NCBI RefSeq assembly: GCF_900107745.1
Contig: NZ_FNRO01000003.1
Coordinates: forward strand, 558,001 to 622,000
Source: Variovorax sp. YR216
Lineage (GTDB): Bacteria; Pseudomonadota; Gammaproteobacteria; Burkholderiales; Burkholderiaceae_C
DNA length: 64,000 nucleotides
Direction: 5' to 3'
Shown here: one piece after another, positions 36,430 to 46,189 of the stretch
Layout of the letters: each line of letters begins with the position of its first letter
How positions within the stretch are numbered: position 1 is the stretch's first letter
The notes under the pieces: generated by a model
Database searches by the model: none
The model's input: the letters and a program-made list of their open reading frames with translations, nothing else
Told to the model about the DNA's origin: nothing
Made by a program: the position numbers and the translations under genes

Positions 36430-37290
36430 CTAGACCGCCCACCCCACCAGAGGATGAACTGCCAGATTGCTGCACTTGCGAACCTGCCAGCCCGGAGGGG
36501 GCTCGGCCAATTCTGCATCATGCCGCATCGCCGCGAACACTGAACTTCCCGAGCCAGTCATGCGTGCATCCAACCCTTGATGACCGAGCCAATCGATGGC
36601 TTCGGTGACCGCGGGGCAGAGCCTCTGCGCTACCGGCTGCAAGTCGTTATGACCGAAGTCAAAGCGAAAACTGTTTGCTTCCGCTTCACTGTATGCAGCA
36701 AAGCCAGAGAGTATAGCAGCAGGAGTTGCGCGTTGCAGGTCCGGCGCAGAAAAAATATCTCGGGTGTCGATGCCTCGGTCAGGCTTGACGACAGCGAAGC
36801 GACCGGGCGGAAGCGAAACCGGCGTGATCTCCTCGCCGATCCCCTCGACCCACGCGTTGTGTCCACGGAGGAAAAAAGGCACGTCCGCGCCCAGGCCCAG
36901 GCCGATCTGCTCGAGCTTCGCAAGCGGCAGATGCAGGTCCCAGAGGCGATTCAGCGCGAGCAGGCAGGTCGCCGCATCGGACGACCCGCCTCCCATTCCG
37001 GCCTGCGCCGGGACGCGCTTGGCAATGCCGATGTGCACGCCCCACGTCGTCCGGGTGAACCCCTGCAGGGCTCGGGCAGCGCGGACGACGAGATCGTCGG
37101 CGGGCAGCGGTGTGGTCAGGTCCTCGCGCGTGACCTGGCCATCGTTCCGGTGCTCGAAATGAAGCGTATCGCTCCAGTCGATGAGCATGAACACCGACTG
37201 CAGCAGGTGGTAGCCGTCCGCACGCCGGCCGGTGATGTGCAGGAAGAGGTTGAGCTTGGCCGGCGCCGGCACGTCGTAGATGGCCTTCAT
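36430..37290 (-). CDS. ispE: 4-diphosphocytidyl-2-C-methyl-D-erythritol kinase
   Basis: This 286-residue GHMP kinase phosphorylates CDP-ME in the MEP isoprenoid pathway. The ATP-binding motif is [14 protein letters not shown], the N-terminal [23 protein letters not shown] is the family start with Lys and Asp catalytic residues, and the C-terminal [12 protein letters not shown] closes the fold. ATG 37288-37290 overlaps the lolB stop (ATGA). It precedes tRNA-Gln and prs. Confidence 0.96.
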   Translation of the reverse strand: MKAIYDVPAPAKLNLFLHITGRRADGYHLLQSVFMLIDWSDTLHFEHRNDGQVTREDLTTPLPADDLVVRAARALQGFTRTTWGVHIGIAKRVPAQAGMGGGSSDAATCLLALNRLWDLHLPLAKLEQIGLGLGADVPFFLRGHNAWVEGIGEEITPVSLPPGRFAVVKPDRGIDTRDIFSAPDLQRATPAAILSGFAAYSEAEANSFRFDFGHNDLQPVAQRLCPAVTEAIDWLGHQGLDARMTGSGSSVFAAMRHDAELAEPPPGWQVRKCSNLAVHPLVGWAV

Positions 37291-37784
37291 GCGCGTTCGA
37301 AGACGATGCGCAGGTCGGCGCGCGGCTCGGGTGATTCGCGCGTTGCCTGAAGCTTGCCGGCACCGACCTGGGACAGATCCGGCCGCCAGCCGGGTACCTG
37401 CTCGTCGCGGCCAGCGAGCCATCCGAAGAGCGCGGCGACCGGAATTGCGGCGCCCGTCGCTGCTTCGATCAGCGCGTCGACCGAGTCGTATCGCCGCGTT
37501 TCCTTGCCGTTCATCAGCAGAGCCTCGCCTGGGGCCCAGTGAAGCTGCGCCAGCGTGTTGCCGATCGGGCTCGTGAGCGTGAGATTGCCGGCCCACGGGG
37601 CGCCTCGCAGTTCGAACAGTGCCGCGAAGGTCTGGACGGGCTGGCTGTCGATCCGCAGCGAGAGGCGTCCGCTCCATGCCTCGCTCTGTACCAGTCCGGA
37701 TTGCTTCGGTGCGCCGGGGGTCGCGCAGCCCGCGACCGCGAGCGCCCCGGCGCAAGCGGCCAGCAGCATGGCGCGCCGGTTCAA
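37287..37784 (-). CDS. lolB: Outer-membrane lipoprotein LolB
   Basis: This lipoprotein of about 165 residues receives lipoproteins from LolA and inserts them in the outer membrane. It starts at TTG 37784 (LNRRAMLLAACAGALAVAGCATPG); the lipobox VAGC is at the expected place. ATG 37769 is an alternative. The TTG overlaps the stop of the upstream TPR gene (TTGA), matching the four-base overlaps of the other genes here. LolB-type beta-strand blocks (SGRLSLRIDSQ, LTLTSPIGNTLAQL) follow. Confidence 0.88.
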   Translation of the reverse strand: MNRRAMLLAACAGALAVAGCATPGAPKQSGLVQSEAWSGRLSLRIDSQPVQTFAALFELRGAPWAGNLTLTSPIGNTLAQLHWAPGEALLMNGKETRRYDSVDALIEAATGAAIPVAALFGWLAGRDEQVPGWRPDLSQVGAGKLQATRESPEPRADLRIVFERA

Positions 37785-39607
37785 AGCTTCACGCGCAGGC
37801 GCTTGAGCGTTTCCTGCAACGTCTCGTTGTCGGCATCGGCGAGGTTGGCTTCCTTCCAGATACTGAGGGCCCGGTCGCGCTGGCCCGTGGTCCACAGGAC
37901 TTCGCCGAGATGCGCGCCGATCTCGGGATCGGGGCGGCGCTTGTAGGCGTCTTCGAGGATGCGCATGGCCTCGCTCGTGTTGCCGAGGCGGAATTCGACC
38001 CAGCCGAGGCTGTCGGCGATGAATGGATCCTCGGGCGCAAGCTGGACAGCCTTCTGGATCAATGTCCTCGCCTCTTCGAGGCGCACCTTGCGATCCGCGA
38101 GCGAGTAGCCGAGCGCGTTGTAGGCGTTCTGGTTGTCGGGCTTGAGCTCGATCAGCCGGCGCAGCAGCCGCTCCATGTCGTCGAGGCGGTTCAGCTTCTC
38201 GGCGACCATCGCCTGGTCATAGATGAGATCAGTGTCGGTGGGCGAAGAGGCGCTCGCCTGGCCCAGCATGTCGTAGGCGGCCTGGTACTGCTTCGCGTCG
38301 CGCAGCAACTGCACTTCGGCAAGGAACTTCTCCCGCTTCTCTTCGGGAGTGCGCTCCGGCAGGCTGCGGACGAGTTCCCGAGCCTGCGGCAGCTTGCCCT
38401 GCCGAGCGAGCAGCGATGCACGACGGACTTGCGCGCCGAGCAGGTCGTCCGAATTGTCGATGCGCGCCAGCCAGTTGTCGGCAGATGCGAAGTCCTTGCG
38501 CCGTTCGGACAACTGCGCCATCAGCAGATAGGCCTGGGTCAAGCCTCTGTCCTTCGCGTCCTGGTCGCGTTGCGTTTCGGCCAGCGACATGTATTTGCGC
38601 AGGGAGGCCTCGGCCGCTGCGTCCTGCCGCGCCTGCGCCTGCAGGCTGCCGAGCAGCAGCCAAGGCTCCGGAAGCTCGGGTTTGGCGGCGGTGAGTTTCG
38701 TGAGCTCCGCGGTCGCATCGGCGTAGCGTCGGCCTTCGACCAGCACGCGCGCATAGGCGATGCGCATCTCAGGTTGTGCTTTCGCGCCCTCGAGATAGCG
38801 CTTGACGATCGGCTCGGCCTGCGGCTGCGAGGGGTCCATGAGTTCGAGCGCCAGCAACGCCGGGCCTTCCGAAGACGGGTTCATCTCCTGGCCCTTGATC
38901 GCCGCCTCGAGTGCGCCGGCGGTGTCGCCGGCTGCCAGCTTGAGTCGGCCCACGGTTGCCCATGCTGCCCCACCGGTGGCGGGGTTCTTGAGCTCGTCGG
39001 TGAGCGCCTGTTCGACCACCGAGGCGGCAAGCTTCTTGTCGGTTGCGCGGCTGTAGTTGCGTGCGATCACCGCCATCAGGAAGGGGCGCTCGATCTGCGG
39101 AGTGGCCGCGATCTCTGCCCGAAGCGGCTCGACCGTCTCGCCGATGCGATTCAGTGCGATCAGGATCTGGAGCTCGAATCGCCGCGCGTCGCGCGATTCC
39201 GGAATGGATTCCTTCCAGGCCCGGGCCGCCACGAGCGCTGCGTCCCCGGAGCGCGATTGCAGCGCGATCTCGACCGCGCGCTGGAACAGCTTGTCATCGC
39301 GCGAACGCCGTGCCGCATCGAGGATCAGGCCGTAGCCGCCACCCGGGTCGCCGCCGCGAGCGTTGAGTTCGCCCATCAGCACTTCGTAGAAGAGATCCGC
39401 AGTCATCGCGGAAGGCTGTACATCCGGCTTGTCGGGCGCAGGCGCAGTTGCCGCCGGCGTGACCGCAGGTTCGGCGGGCTCGATGATCGGTGCGGGGCTG
39501 GTGGGAGCGGCAGGTGCCGGTGGGTCTGTCTGGGCCTGCGCGGCAAGGGCGACAAGTGCCGTGAATGCGGCCGCCGCGAGGCGGGATCGACGGAGCGAAA
39601 GATTCAT
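37781..39607 (-). CDS. Exported tetratricopeptide repeat protein
   Basis: This 608-residue protein starts MNLSLRRSRLAAAAFTAL (ATG 39605-39607) with a signal peptide ending near AAQAQT, then a Pro/Ala linker and about a dozen TPR units to the C-terminus. It belongs to the large TPR protein next to lolB/ispE in Burkholderiales. A scaffolding role in the periplasm or in lipoprotein transport is inferred from location. No catalytic domain is seen. Its start diverges from mutM, with 78 bases between. Confidence 0.88.
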   Translation of the reverse strand: MNLSLRRSRLAAAAFTALVALAAQAQTDPPAPAAPTSPAPIIEPAEPAVTPAATAPAPDKPDVQPSAMTADLFYEVLMGELNARGGDPGGGYGLILDAARRSRDDKLFQRAVEIALQSRSGDAALVAARAWKESIPESRDARRFELQILIALNRIGETVEPLRAEIAATPQIERPFLMAVIARNYSRATDKKLAASVVEQALTDELKNPATGGAAWATVGRLKLAAGDTAGALEAAIKGQEMNPSSEGPALLALELMDPSQPQAEPIVKRYLEGAKAQPEMRIAYARVLVEGRRYADATAELTKLTAAKPELPEPWLLLGSLQAQARQDAAAEASLRKYMSLAETQRDQDAKDRGLTQAYLLMAQLSERRKDFASADNWLARIDNSDDLLGAQVRRASLLARQGKLPQARELVRSLPERTPEEKREKFLAEVQLLRDAKQYQAAYDMLGQASASSPTDTDLIYDQAMVAEKLNRLDDMERLLRRLIELKPDNQNAYNALGYSLADRKVRLEEARTLIQKAVQLAPEDPFIADSLGWVEFRLGNTSEAMRILEDAYKRRPDPEIGAHLGEVLWTTGQRDRALSIWKEANLADADNETLQETLKRLRVKL

Positions 39608-39685
39608 CGAACCATAATAATCCACGCTTCTTAAACGAGAGCCACAGCGCCGGATGCGGCGTGATTTGCGTCAGGCTTTCCCGTC

Positions 39686-40501
39686 ATGCCCGAACTACCC
39701 GAAGTCGAAGTCACCCGCCGCGGTTTCGCGGACCGCATCGCCGGCGCCCGTATCGAGGCCGTCCGCGTCGGCAAGCCGTTGCGGTGGGCCCTGTCCGTCG
39801 AGCCGGGGTTGCTCGTCGGACGCACGGTCAGCGGCGTGCGCCGGCGCGGCAAATATCTGCTGGTGGACCTCGACGTGGGCCTTTTGCTGCTGCATCTGGG
39901 CATGTCCGGCAGCCTTCGCTTCGATGCCTCGCTGCCGGCCGCCGGCGCGCATGACCACTTCGACCTGGTGACCAGCCAAGGCACGCTTCGGCTCAATGAT
40001 CCGCGGCGCTTCGGCGCCGTGGTCTATGTGGAGGACGAAGCGTCGCCACTCGCCGGCAAGCTCCTGGGGGGGCTGGGCATGGAGCCGCTTGGCGACACCT
40101 TCGACTTCGAGGCCTTCCACACGGGCTTGCGCCGCCGGCGTGCGCCCGTGAAACAGGTGCTGCTTGCCGGCGACGTGGTGGTGGGCGTCGGCAACATCTA
40201 TGCGTCCGAAGCGCTTTTCCTGGCGGGCATCCGGCCCACCCTTGCGGCTTCGCGCATCAGCAGGCCCCGGGCGCTCCGTCTGCATGCGGCCATCCGTGAA
40301 ATCCTCGCGCGTGCCGTTGACCGTGGCGGCAGCACGCTGCGCGACTTTTCGAATGTCGACGGCCAGAGCGGCTACTTCCAACTCGAAGCGACGGTCTACG
40401 GCCGTGCAGGCGAGCCATGCAGGGTTTGCGCAACGCCGATCCGCCAGTTGCGGCAGGGGCAACGCTCCACGTATTTCTGCCCGAAGTGTCAAAATTCATG
40501 A
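39686..40501 (+). CDS. mutM: Formamidopyrimidine-DNA glycosylase (Fpg)
   Basis: This 271-residue bifunctional glycosylase/AP lyase removes 8-oxoguanine and ring-opened purines from DNA. The catalytic Pro2-Glu3 N-terminus ([14 protein letters not shown]) and the C-terminal zinc finger ([24 protein letters not shown]) are both intact, as is the helix-two-turn-helix region [12 protein letters not shown]. It is first in a mutM-dynamin-mutY unit, all steps relating to oxidised DNA or membrane. Confidence 0.97.
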   Translation: MPELPEVEVTRRGFADRIAGARIEAVRVGKPLRWALSVEPGLLVGRTVSGVRRRGKYLLVDLDVGLLLLHLGMSGSLRFDASLPAAGAHDHFDLVTSQGTLRLNDPRRFGAVVYVEDEASPLAGKLLGGLGMEPLGDTFDFEAFHTGLRRRRAPVKQVLLAGDVVVGVGNIYASEALFLAGIRPTLAASRISRPRALRLHAAIREILARAVDRGGSTLRDFSNVDGQSGYFQLEATVYGRAGEPCRVCATPIRQLRQGQRSTYFCPKCQNS

Positions 40502-40564
40502 GACCATTCGTCGGGAGTGGCTTCTATAGGGCCTATGGGGGGCCGGCCCGGTGCTACCATCTTT

Positions 40565-40581
40565 TGTAAATTGTTTTTACA
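40565..40581 (+). promoter_or_regulatory. TGTAAA-N5-TTTACA palindrome upstream of the dynamin-like gene
   Basis: Perfect six-base arms with a five-base spacer lie ten bases before the TTG start of the dynamin-like gene. The arms match a TyrR box (normally N6), but one base short, so the regulator is uncertain. Confidence 0.5.
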
Positions 40582-40590
40582 TTTACGCCG

Positions 40591-42552
40591 TTGACCGCTT
40601 CCTTCACTCAGCAGTTCGACCAACACGGCACCTGGCGGCGAAATTTCGCGCACCGCCTGAAGTGGCTGGCGCGCTGGCTGAATGAGAACGAGCTGCTGAA
40701 CCAGAGCGTCGCTGAACGGCTGCACGACGTCGAATCGCAATTGCGCACCAGCAAGGTCATGGTCGCGTTCGTCGCCGAGTTTTCGCGCGGCAAATCGGAA
40801 CTCATCAACGCGATCTTCTTTGCGGGTTACGGGCGCCGCATCATGCCGGCGAGCGCTGGGCGCACGACGATGTGTCCAACCGAGTTGGGATACGACCCGG
40901 CTCAGCCGCCGAGCCTGCGCCTGCTGCCGATCGAGACGCGGCTCGAGCCGTACTCGCTGGTTCACTGGCGTGATGAGCCGGCGCGCTGGACTCACGTCGA
41001 CATCGACGTCGATAACGCCGAACTGCTCTCGCAGGCGATGAGCAAGGTCGCGGAGGTGCGCTGGGTCCCGGTGGACGAGGCCAAGGCGCTGGGCTTCTGG
41101 AGCGACGACAGCCCCGACGACAACCCCGTACCGGATTCCGACGGCCGCGTCGAGATTCCGCGCTGGCGGCATGCGGTGCTGAACATGCCGCATCCGTTGC
41201 TGGAGCAGGGCCTGGTGATTCTCGACACGCCGGGCCTCAACGCGATCGGCGCGGAGCCGGAGCTCACCGTCAGCCTGATTCCGCAAGCGCATGCCGTGGT
41301 CTTCATCCTCGGTGCCGACACGGGCGTCACGCGATCCGATCTCGCGATCTGGCGCGAGCACCTGGTCACCGAGGGGGACGCCACCGAAACGCGCATCGTG
41401 GTCTTGAACAAGATCGACACGATGTGGGACATCCTGAGTACGCCCGCCCAGGTCGACGCGCAAATCCAGCGGCAGCGCAAGGGCGCCGCCGATGTGCTCG
41501 GTGTGCCGCTGACGCAGGTGCTTCCCGTCTCCGCTCAAAAGGGCCTGCAAGCCAAGATCCGCCGTGACGTGCCGCTGTTGCAGGCGAGCCGCCTCCCCGC
41601 GCTCGAAGTCATTCTGGGCGAGGGGCTGCTCGGCAAGCGCGAAACGATGTTGCGGCTGGCCGTCGATGCCAGCATCGCCGCCCTCCGGACCGAGGCCTCC
41701 CGCATCCTGAACGTGCGTCAGCGCGACCTGTCGGAGCAGGCGCTGGAGTTGCAGGGGCTGCGGGGCAAGAACAGCTCCGTCATCCGGCACATGCGCACGC
41801 GCATCGAGCAGGAGCAGTCGGAATTCGAAGGCAGCAACACCCGCATCCTCGCCTTGCGTTCGGTGCAGGGCAAGCTGCTGCGCGAGGTCTATGCAGTGCT
41901 CGGCAGCACGGCGCTCAAGGCGGACATGGGCCGTCTGGCGACCGCGCTGAAGCGGCGCGGCATCAAGTTCAATGTGCGCAAGGTCTACGGCGAGACCTTC
42001 GATGCGCTGCGCAACAATCTGCGCGAGGTCCAGGCGACCACGGCCGAGATCCAGTCGATGCTGCACGCGACGTTCCGGCAGCTCAATGCCGAGCACGGTT
42101 TCACGCTGCAGGCACCGCCCGAGCCGGACCTGACCGACTTCGAGCAGCAGCTCTCGCAGATCGAGCAGAGCCATGTGCACTACCTCGGCGTGAGCAACAT
42201 GCTGAAGCTCGCGCAGCCTGATTTCTGCGACAAGCTGGTTCGCGCGCTCGCGAGCCGCCTGCGCGTGGTCAACGAGGCGGCCATGACCGAGGTCGAGCGC
42301 TGGAGCAAGGGTGCAGGCGCGCAGCTCGATGCCCAGCTCAAGGAGCGGCGCCGTACGTTCACCAAGCGGATCGAGGCCGTCGAGCGCATCCAGGGTGCGG
42401 CGGGCAATCTCGATGAGCGACTGGCCGAACTCGCAGCGCAGGAGCGCGATCTCGCCGACCTGCACCATCGGCTGGAAGAGCTCACCGCCGTGCTCTTGAA
42501 CCACGAGGCGCCGAACTCCTCTTCCTATCGCAGCGAACTCAGTGCCGCCTGA
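40591..42552 (+). CDS. Dynamin-family GTPase
   Basis: This 653-residue protein starts at TTG 40591 (TASFTQQFDQHGTW). The GTPase domain is at about 55-280: G1 AEFSRGKSE (62-70, the GxxxxGK loop with A for the first G), G2 Thr in RTTMCPTEL, G3 LDTPG (211-215) and G4 NKID (273-276). The rest is predicted helical/coiled-coil stalk, with no clear membrane segment. Bacterial dynamin-like proteins remodel membranes. The gene sits between mutM and mutY and its last 11 bases overlap the mutY start, so it is translated together with the glycosylase. No known function is assigned. Confidence 0.9.
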   Translation: MTASFTQQFDQHGTWRRNFAHRLKWLARWLNENELLNQSVAERLHDVESQLRTSKVMVAFVAEFSRGKSELINAIFFAGYGRRIMPASAGRTTMCPTELGYDPAQPPSLRLLPIETRLEPYSLVHWRDEPARWTHVDIDVDNAELLSQAMSKVAEVRWVPVDEAKALGFWSDDSPDDNPVPDSDGRVEIPRWRHAVLNMPHPLLEQGLVILDTPGLNAIGAEPELTVSLIPQAHAVVFILGADTGVTRSDLAIWREHLVTEGDATETRIVVLNKIDTMWDILSTPAQVDAQIQRQRKGAADVLGVPLTQVLPVSAQKGLQAKIRRDVPLLQASRLPALEVILGEGLLGKRETMLRLAVDASIAALRTEASRILNVRQRDLSEQALELQGLRGKNSSVIRHMRTRIEQEQSEFEGSNTRILALRSVQGKLLREVYAVLGSTALKADMGRLATALKRRGIKFNVRKVYGETFDALRNNLREVQATTAEIQSMLHATFRQLNAEHGFTLQAPPEPDLTDFEQQLSQIEQSHVHYLGVSNMLKLAQPDFCDKLVRALASRLRVVNEAAMTEVERWSKGAGAQLDAQLKERRRTFTKRIEAVERIQGAAGNLDERLAELAAQERDLADLHHRLEELTAVLLNHEAPNSSSYRSELSAA

Positions 42553-43615
42553 AGACGTGCAGTCGGCCACGCAGCGCATCGTGCCGAGGTTTGCCGACAG
42601 CGTCGTCGCATGGCAGCGCAGCCATGGGCGCAGCGAGTTGCCGTGGCAGAACACGCAGGATCCTTATCGCGTCTGGCTGTCCGAGGTGATGCTCCAGCAG
42701 ACCCAGGTGTCGACGGTGCTGGGTTACTTCGCGCGATTCCTCGATCGCTTTCCGACAGTGCAGTCGCTCGCCGCGGGGACGGAAGACGAGGTTTTCGGGC
42801 TCTGGAGCGGCCTCGGCTACTACAGCCGCGCGCGCAACATGCATCGATGCGCGCAAGAGGTGGTGTCGCGCTTCGGCGGTGAATTCCCGCGGACGGCGGC
42901 CGAACTGCAGACGCTGCCCGGCATCGGTCGCTCGACTGCGGCGGCGGTCGCAGCCTTCTGCTTCGGCGAGCGCGTGGCGATTCTCGATGGCAATGTGAAG
43001 CGGGTGCTCTCGCGCGTACTCGGCTTTGGCGGCGATCTCGCGTCCGCGGCGCAGGAGCGTGCCCTGTGGAACGAGGCGACCGAACTCCTGCCGCCGGCCT
43101 CCGCACCACGGTCGATCGGTCGCTACACCCAGGGGTTGATGGACCTGGGCGCCACGGTCTGTCTGCCGCGCAAGCCGAGTTGCATCATCTGTCCGGTCGC
43201 CGATATGTGCGTGGCCCGGGAAGAGGGTGGGCCCGAGAAGTACCCCGTCAAGACCCGCAAGCTGCGCCGGACCGCGCAGTCACTCTGGATGTTGAACGCC
43301 CGTGATTCCCAGGGGCGCGTATGGCTCGAAAAGCGGCCGGCGCGCGGCATCTGGGCAGGGCTGTATTGCCTGCCCGTCTTCGAAAGCCGGTCCGCGTTAC
43401 TCGACGAACTGGCACCCGCGGATCGCCAGTCCGCGCGCGACGAAGCGGGATTCGTGCATGTGCTGACGCACAAGGATCTTCACCTGCACCCGATTTCGGT
43501 CGTGTGCCGCGAGTCGCATGCCGGCACCTTGGAGGGGGGCTGGTTCGACGACCGCGAGTGGCCGGCCCTCGGGATGCCGGCCCCTGTGCGCAAGCTGCTG
43601 GCCAGCGGCGGCTGA
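42542..43615 (+). CDS. mutY: A/G-specific adenine DNA glycosylase
   Basis: This protein of about 357 residues removes adenine mispaired with 8-oxoguanine. The helix-hairpin-helix motif LPGIGRSTAAAVAAF with the catalytic Asp in AILDGNVKRVLSR, the [4Fe-4S] Cys set (CLPRKPSCIICPVADMC), and the C-terminal Nudix-like (MutT) domain with ARGIWAGLYCLPVFES are present. The start GTG 42542 overlaps the dynamin-like gene; GTG 42557 is an alternative. Together with mutM it covers both GO-repair glycosylases. Confidence 0.96.
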   Translation: MPPEDVQSATQRIVPRFADSVVAWQRSHGRSELPWQNTQDPYRVWLSEVMLQQTQVSTVLGYFARFLDRFPTVQSLAAGTEDEVFGLWSGLGYYSRARNMHRCAQEVVSRFGGEFPRTAAELQTLPGIGRSTAAAVAAFCFGERVAILDGNVKRVLSRVLGFGGDLASAAQERALWNEATELLPPASAPRSIGRYTQGLMDLGATVCLPRKPSCIICPVADMCVAREEGGPEKYPVKTRKLRRTAQSLWMLNARDSQGRVWLEKRPARGIWAGLYCLPVFESRSALLDELAPADRQSARDEAGFVHVLTHKDLHLHPISVVCRESHAGTLEGGWFDDREWPALGMPAPVRKLLASGG

Positions 43616-43633
43616 TTTCGCCCTTGAGCGGGA

Positions 43634-44509
43634 TCAGGCCCCGTCGAGTTCGCGGTGTCGCTTGAGTGCGCCCCACTTCGCGCCGAACGCGCGCGCCAAC
43701 TGCTCCACGAGAAAGACCGAGCGATGCTGGCCACCGGTGCAGCCGATCGCGACGGTGACATAGCTTCGGTGATCCTTTGCGAGCGCGTCCAGCCAGCGCG
43801 CGAGGAACTGCTCGATGTCGGCGTACATGCGCGCGACATCGTCATGTTCGCGGAGCCAGTCGATCACAGGCTGATCGCGGCCGGTCAACGCCCGAAGCGT
43901 GGACACGTAGTGCGGATTCGGCAGCATGCGGACATCGAAGACAAAGTCCGCGTCCAGCGGCACCCCGCGCTTGAAGGCGAAGGATTCGAACACCAGCGTG
44001 AGCGTGCTCTCCGGTGCCGAGACCAGCGCCTTGATGTAGCTCTGCAACTGGGCAGGCCGGATGATGCTGGTGTCGATCACGTCGGCACCGTCACGCAGGT
44101 CCGCGAGCAGCTCGCGTTCGAGTTCGATGGCCTGTGTCAGCGCGCGCTGCTGGTCCGGCACGTCGGTGCGGGCCTCTTGGCGCGACAGCGGATGTCGCCG
44201 CCGGGTCTCGGAAAATCGGCGCAGCAGCGCGTCCGTGGTCGAATCGAGGAACAGCGATCGCAGCGACACCCCTTCGCGGCGCAGGCCGTCCAGCTGCTGC
44301 GGGACGAGCGGCAGCGACACCCCGCTTCGTACATCCATCGCGATGGCCACTCGCGCGGTCTGCTGTTGCCGCTGCAACGCGACAAAGGGTGCAAGCAGCT
44401 CGGGCGGCAGGTTGTCGACGCAGTAGTAGCCCGCGTCTTCGAGGGCATGAAGCGCCACGGACTTGCCGGAACCGGACATTCCGGTGATCAGGACGAGGTC
44501 GAGGCTCAC
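43634..44509 (-). CDS. rapZ: RNase adapter RapZ (P-loop, YvcJ family)
   Basis: This 291-residue nucleotide-binding protein (Walker [17 protein letters not shown]) senses glucosamine-6-phosphate in enterobacteria and guides RNase E on sRNAs. The C-terminal domain with [14 protein letters not shown] and the [17 protein letters not shown] stretch is intact. GTG 44507-44509 overlaps the recN stop (GTGA). In other betaproteobacteria it is near PTS genes (hprK/ptsN); here it follows recN. It is convergent with mutY. Confidence 0.93.
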   Translation of the reverse strand: MSLDLVLITGMSGSGKSVALHALEDAGYYCVDNLPPELLAPFVALQRQQQTARVAIAMDVRSGVSLPLVPQQLDGLRREGVSLRSLFLDSTTDALLRRFSETRRRHPLSRQEARTDVPDQQRALTQAIELERELLADLRDGADVIDTSIIRPAQLQSYIKALVSAPESTLTLVFESFAFKRGVPLDADFVFDVRMLPNPHYVSTLRALTGRDQPVIDWLREHDDVARMYADIEQFLARWLDALAKDHRSYVTVAIGCTGGQHRSVFLVEQLARAFGAKWGALKRHRELDGA

Positions 44510-46188
44510 GAGGAGGCCTCCGCGGTCTTCGCGCCCAGCATCTCGCGCGCATGCGCGAGCGAGGTCTGCGAGACGCGCTCGCCACCGAGCATGCGGGCGA
44601 TTTCCTGCGTGCGGCCTTCGGCGTCCAGCACCGCGACGCTGCTTTCGGTGCGAGTCCCCTCTTGGCCCTTGGCGCTTGTCTGCCGCTTGGCCACCACGAG
44701 GTGGTGATCCGCGCACGCAGCCACCTGGGGCAGGTGCGTGACCGCGAGCACCTGCCGGTCGCGGCCGAGCTGCTTCATGAGCCGGCCCACGGTTTCGGCC
44801 ACAGCGCCGCCGACGCCGGCATCGACCTCGTCGAAGATGAGCGTCTGCGCGGCGCCGAGCTCGCTGGTCGTCACTGCAATCGCGAGCGCGATCCGCGACA
44901 ACTCGCCACCGGATGCAACCTTGCCGATCGATCGCGGCGTGCTCCCGGCGTGTCCGCTGACGAGGAATGCGATGTCTTCGAGGCCGGAGCGAGCAGGCTG
45001 CGCGAGCGGCTGAAGCGCGACTTCGAAGCGTCCGCCCTTCATGCCGAGTTCCTGCATGGCTTGCGTCACCGCCTGCGCAAGCTTGGGCGCGGCCTGCTTG
45101 CGGGCCTTGCCGAGCGCCTTCGCTTCCTTCATGTAGGCCTGCTGTGCGGCCTGCTCCGCACGCTCCAGTGCGTTGAGGTCGCTCTGGGCGTCCAGCGCCT
45201 GCAATTCGGCTTGCCAGCCTGCGAGCAGGGCGGGGAGCTCGGCGGGTTGGCGCCGGTAGCGCCGCGCGAGCGACATCCACAGGCCCATCCGCTCGTCGAG
45301 TTCGGCGAGCTTTTCGGGATCGGTGTCGGCCTGCCTCAGATAGCCGTGCAACGAATGCGCCGCATCGGCCGCCTGCGCCACGCTCGACGCCAGGACCTCG
45401 CCGAGCGCCTTGAACTCCGGCTCGATGTGTTCGCAGTTCTGCAGTAGCGTGACCGCTCGGCTCAGCGCTGCCAGCGCGCCGTTGTCGTCGTCCTCGAGCG
45501 CGCTGGACGCGCCTTCCGCCGCGTCTATCAGGGCCTGGGCGTTCGAGATTCTCGAGTGGGCGGCCGAGAGCTCTTCCCACTCGTCGGCGCCTGGCGCGAG
45601 TTTCATGACTTCGGAGACTTGCCACTGGAGCCGCTCGCGCTCGCGCTGCAGGGTGTCTTGCGCGGAGCGTGCACCCTCGAGAGCCGAGATGGCGCGACGC
45701 CACTCCTGCCAGGCGCCGTCGAGCACGTCGTTGCTGACGCCGGCGTAGGCATCGAGCAGACCGCGCACGGCATCCGGTCGTGTGAGACTTTGCCAAGCAT
45801 GCTGGCCGTGGATGTCCAGAAGGCGATCGCCGAGCTCCCGCAACTGCGCGGCTGTGGCCGGGCTGCCGTTGATCCAGCCGCGGCTGCGTCCCTGGAGATC
45901 GACAGTCCGCCGCAACAGCAGTCCGTCGCCGGGCTCGAAGCCGCCTTCGTCGAGCCAGCCGGCAAGCTCCGGATCGGCATCGAATTCGGCGCTCACGTCG
46001 AGCCGCTCGGCGCCCTCGCGGATGGATCCGGCATCGGCCCGGTTGCCGAGCGCCAGTTGCAGCGCATCGATGAGGATGGATTTGCCGGCGCCGGTTTCGC
46101 CGGTCAGGACGGTGAAGCCGGTGGACAGGTCGAGTTCCAATGCGCGCACGATCACGAAATCGCGCATGGCGATGCGGCGCAATGCCAT
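44506..46188 (-). CDS. recN: DNA repair protein RecN
   Basis: This 560-residue SMC-like ATPase acts in double-strand break repair. Walker A is [21 protein letters not shown] at the N-terminus; the two long coiled-coil arms (about 150-360) are seen as Ala/Leu/Glu-rich helices, then signature and Walker B near [14 protein letters not shown] and [12 protein letters not shown]. It is next to nadK and overlaps rapZ. No LexA-type site is obvious upstream: nadK sits one base away, so it shares the nadK transcript. Confidence 0.96.
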   Translation of the reverse strand: MALRRIAMRDFVIVRALELDLSTGFTVLTGETGAGKSILIDALQLALGNRADAGSIREGAERLDVSAEFDADPELAGWLDEGGFEPGDGLLLRRTVDLQGRSRGWINGSPATAAQLRELGDRLLDIHGQHAWQSLTRPDAVRGLLDAYAGVSNDVLDGAWQEWRRAISALEGARSAQDTLQRERERLQWQVSEVMKLAPGADEWEELSAAHSRISNAQALIDAAEGASSALEDDDNGALAALSRAVTLLQNCEHIEPEFKALGEVLASSVAQAADAAHSLHGYLRQADTDPEKLAELDERMGLWMSLARRYRRQPAELPALLAGWQAELQALDAQSDLNALERAEQAAQQAYMKEAKALGKARKQAAPKLAQAVTQAMQELGMKGGRFEVALQPLAQPARSGLEDIAFLVSGHAGSTPRSIGKVASGGELSRIALAIAVTTSELGAAQTLIFDEVDAGVGGAVAETVGRLMKQLGRDRQVLAVTHLPQVAACADHHLVVAKRQTSAKGQEGTRTESSVAVLDAEGRTQEIARMLGGERVSQTSLAHAREMLGAKTAEASS

Positions 46189-46189
46189 C

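Noticed and set aside
40489..42654. A 721-codon open frame on the minus strand antisense to the dynamin-like gene
   Set aside because: High GC keeps antisense frames open; the predicted protein has no domain, and the plus-strand frame has full GTPase motifs.
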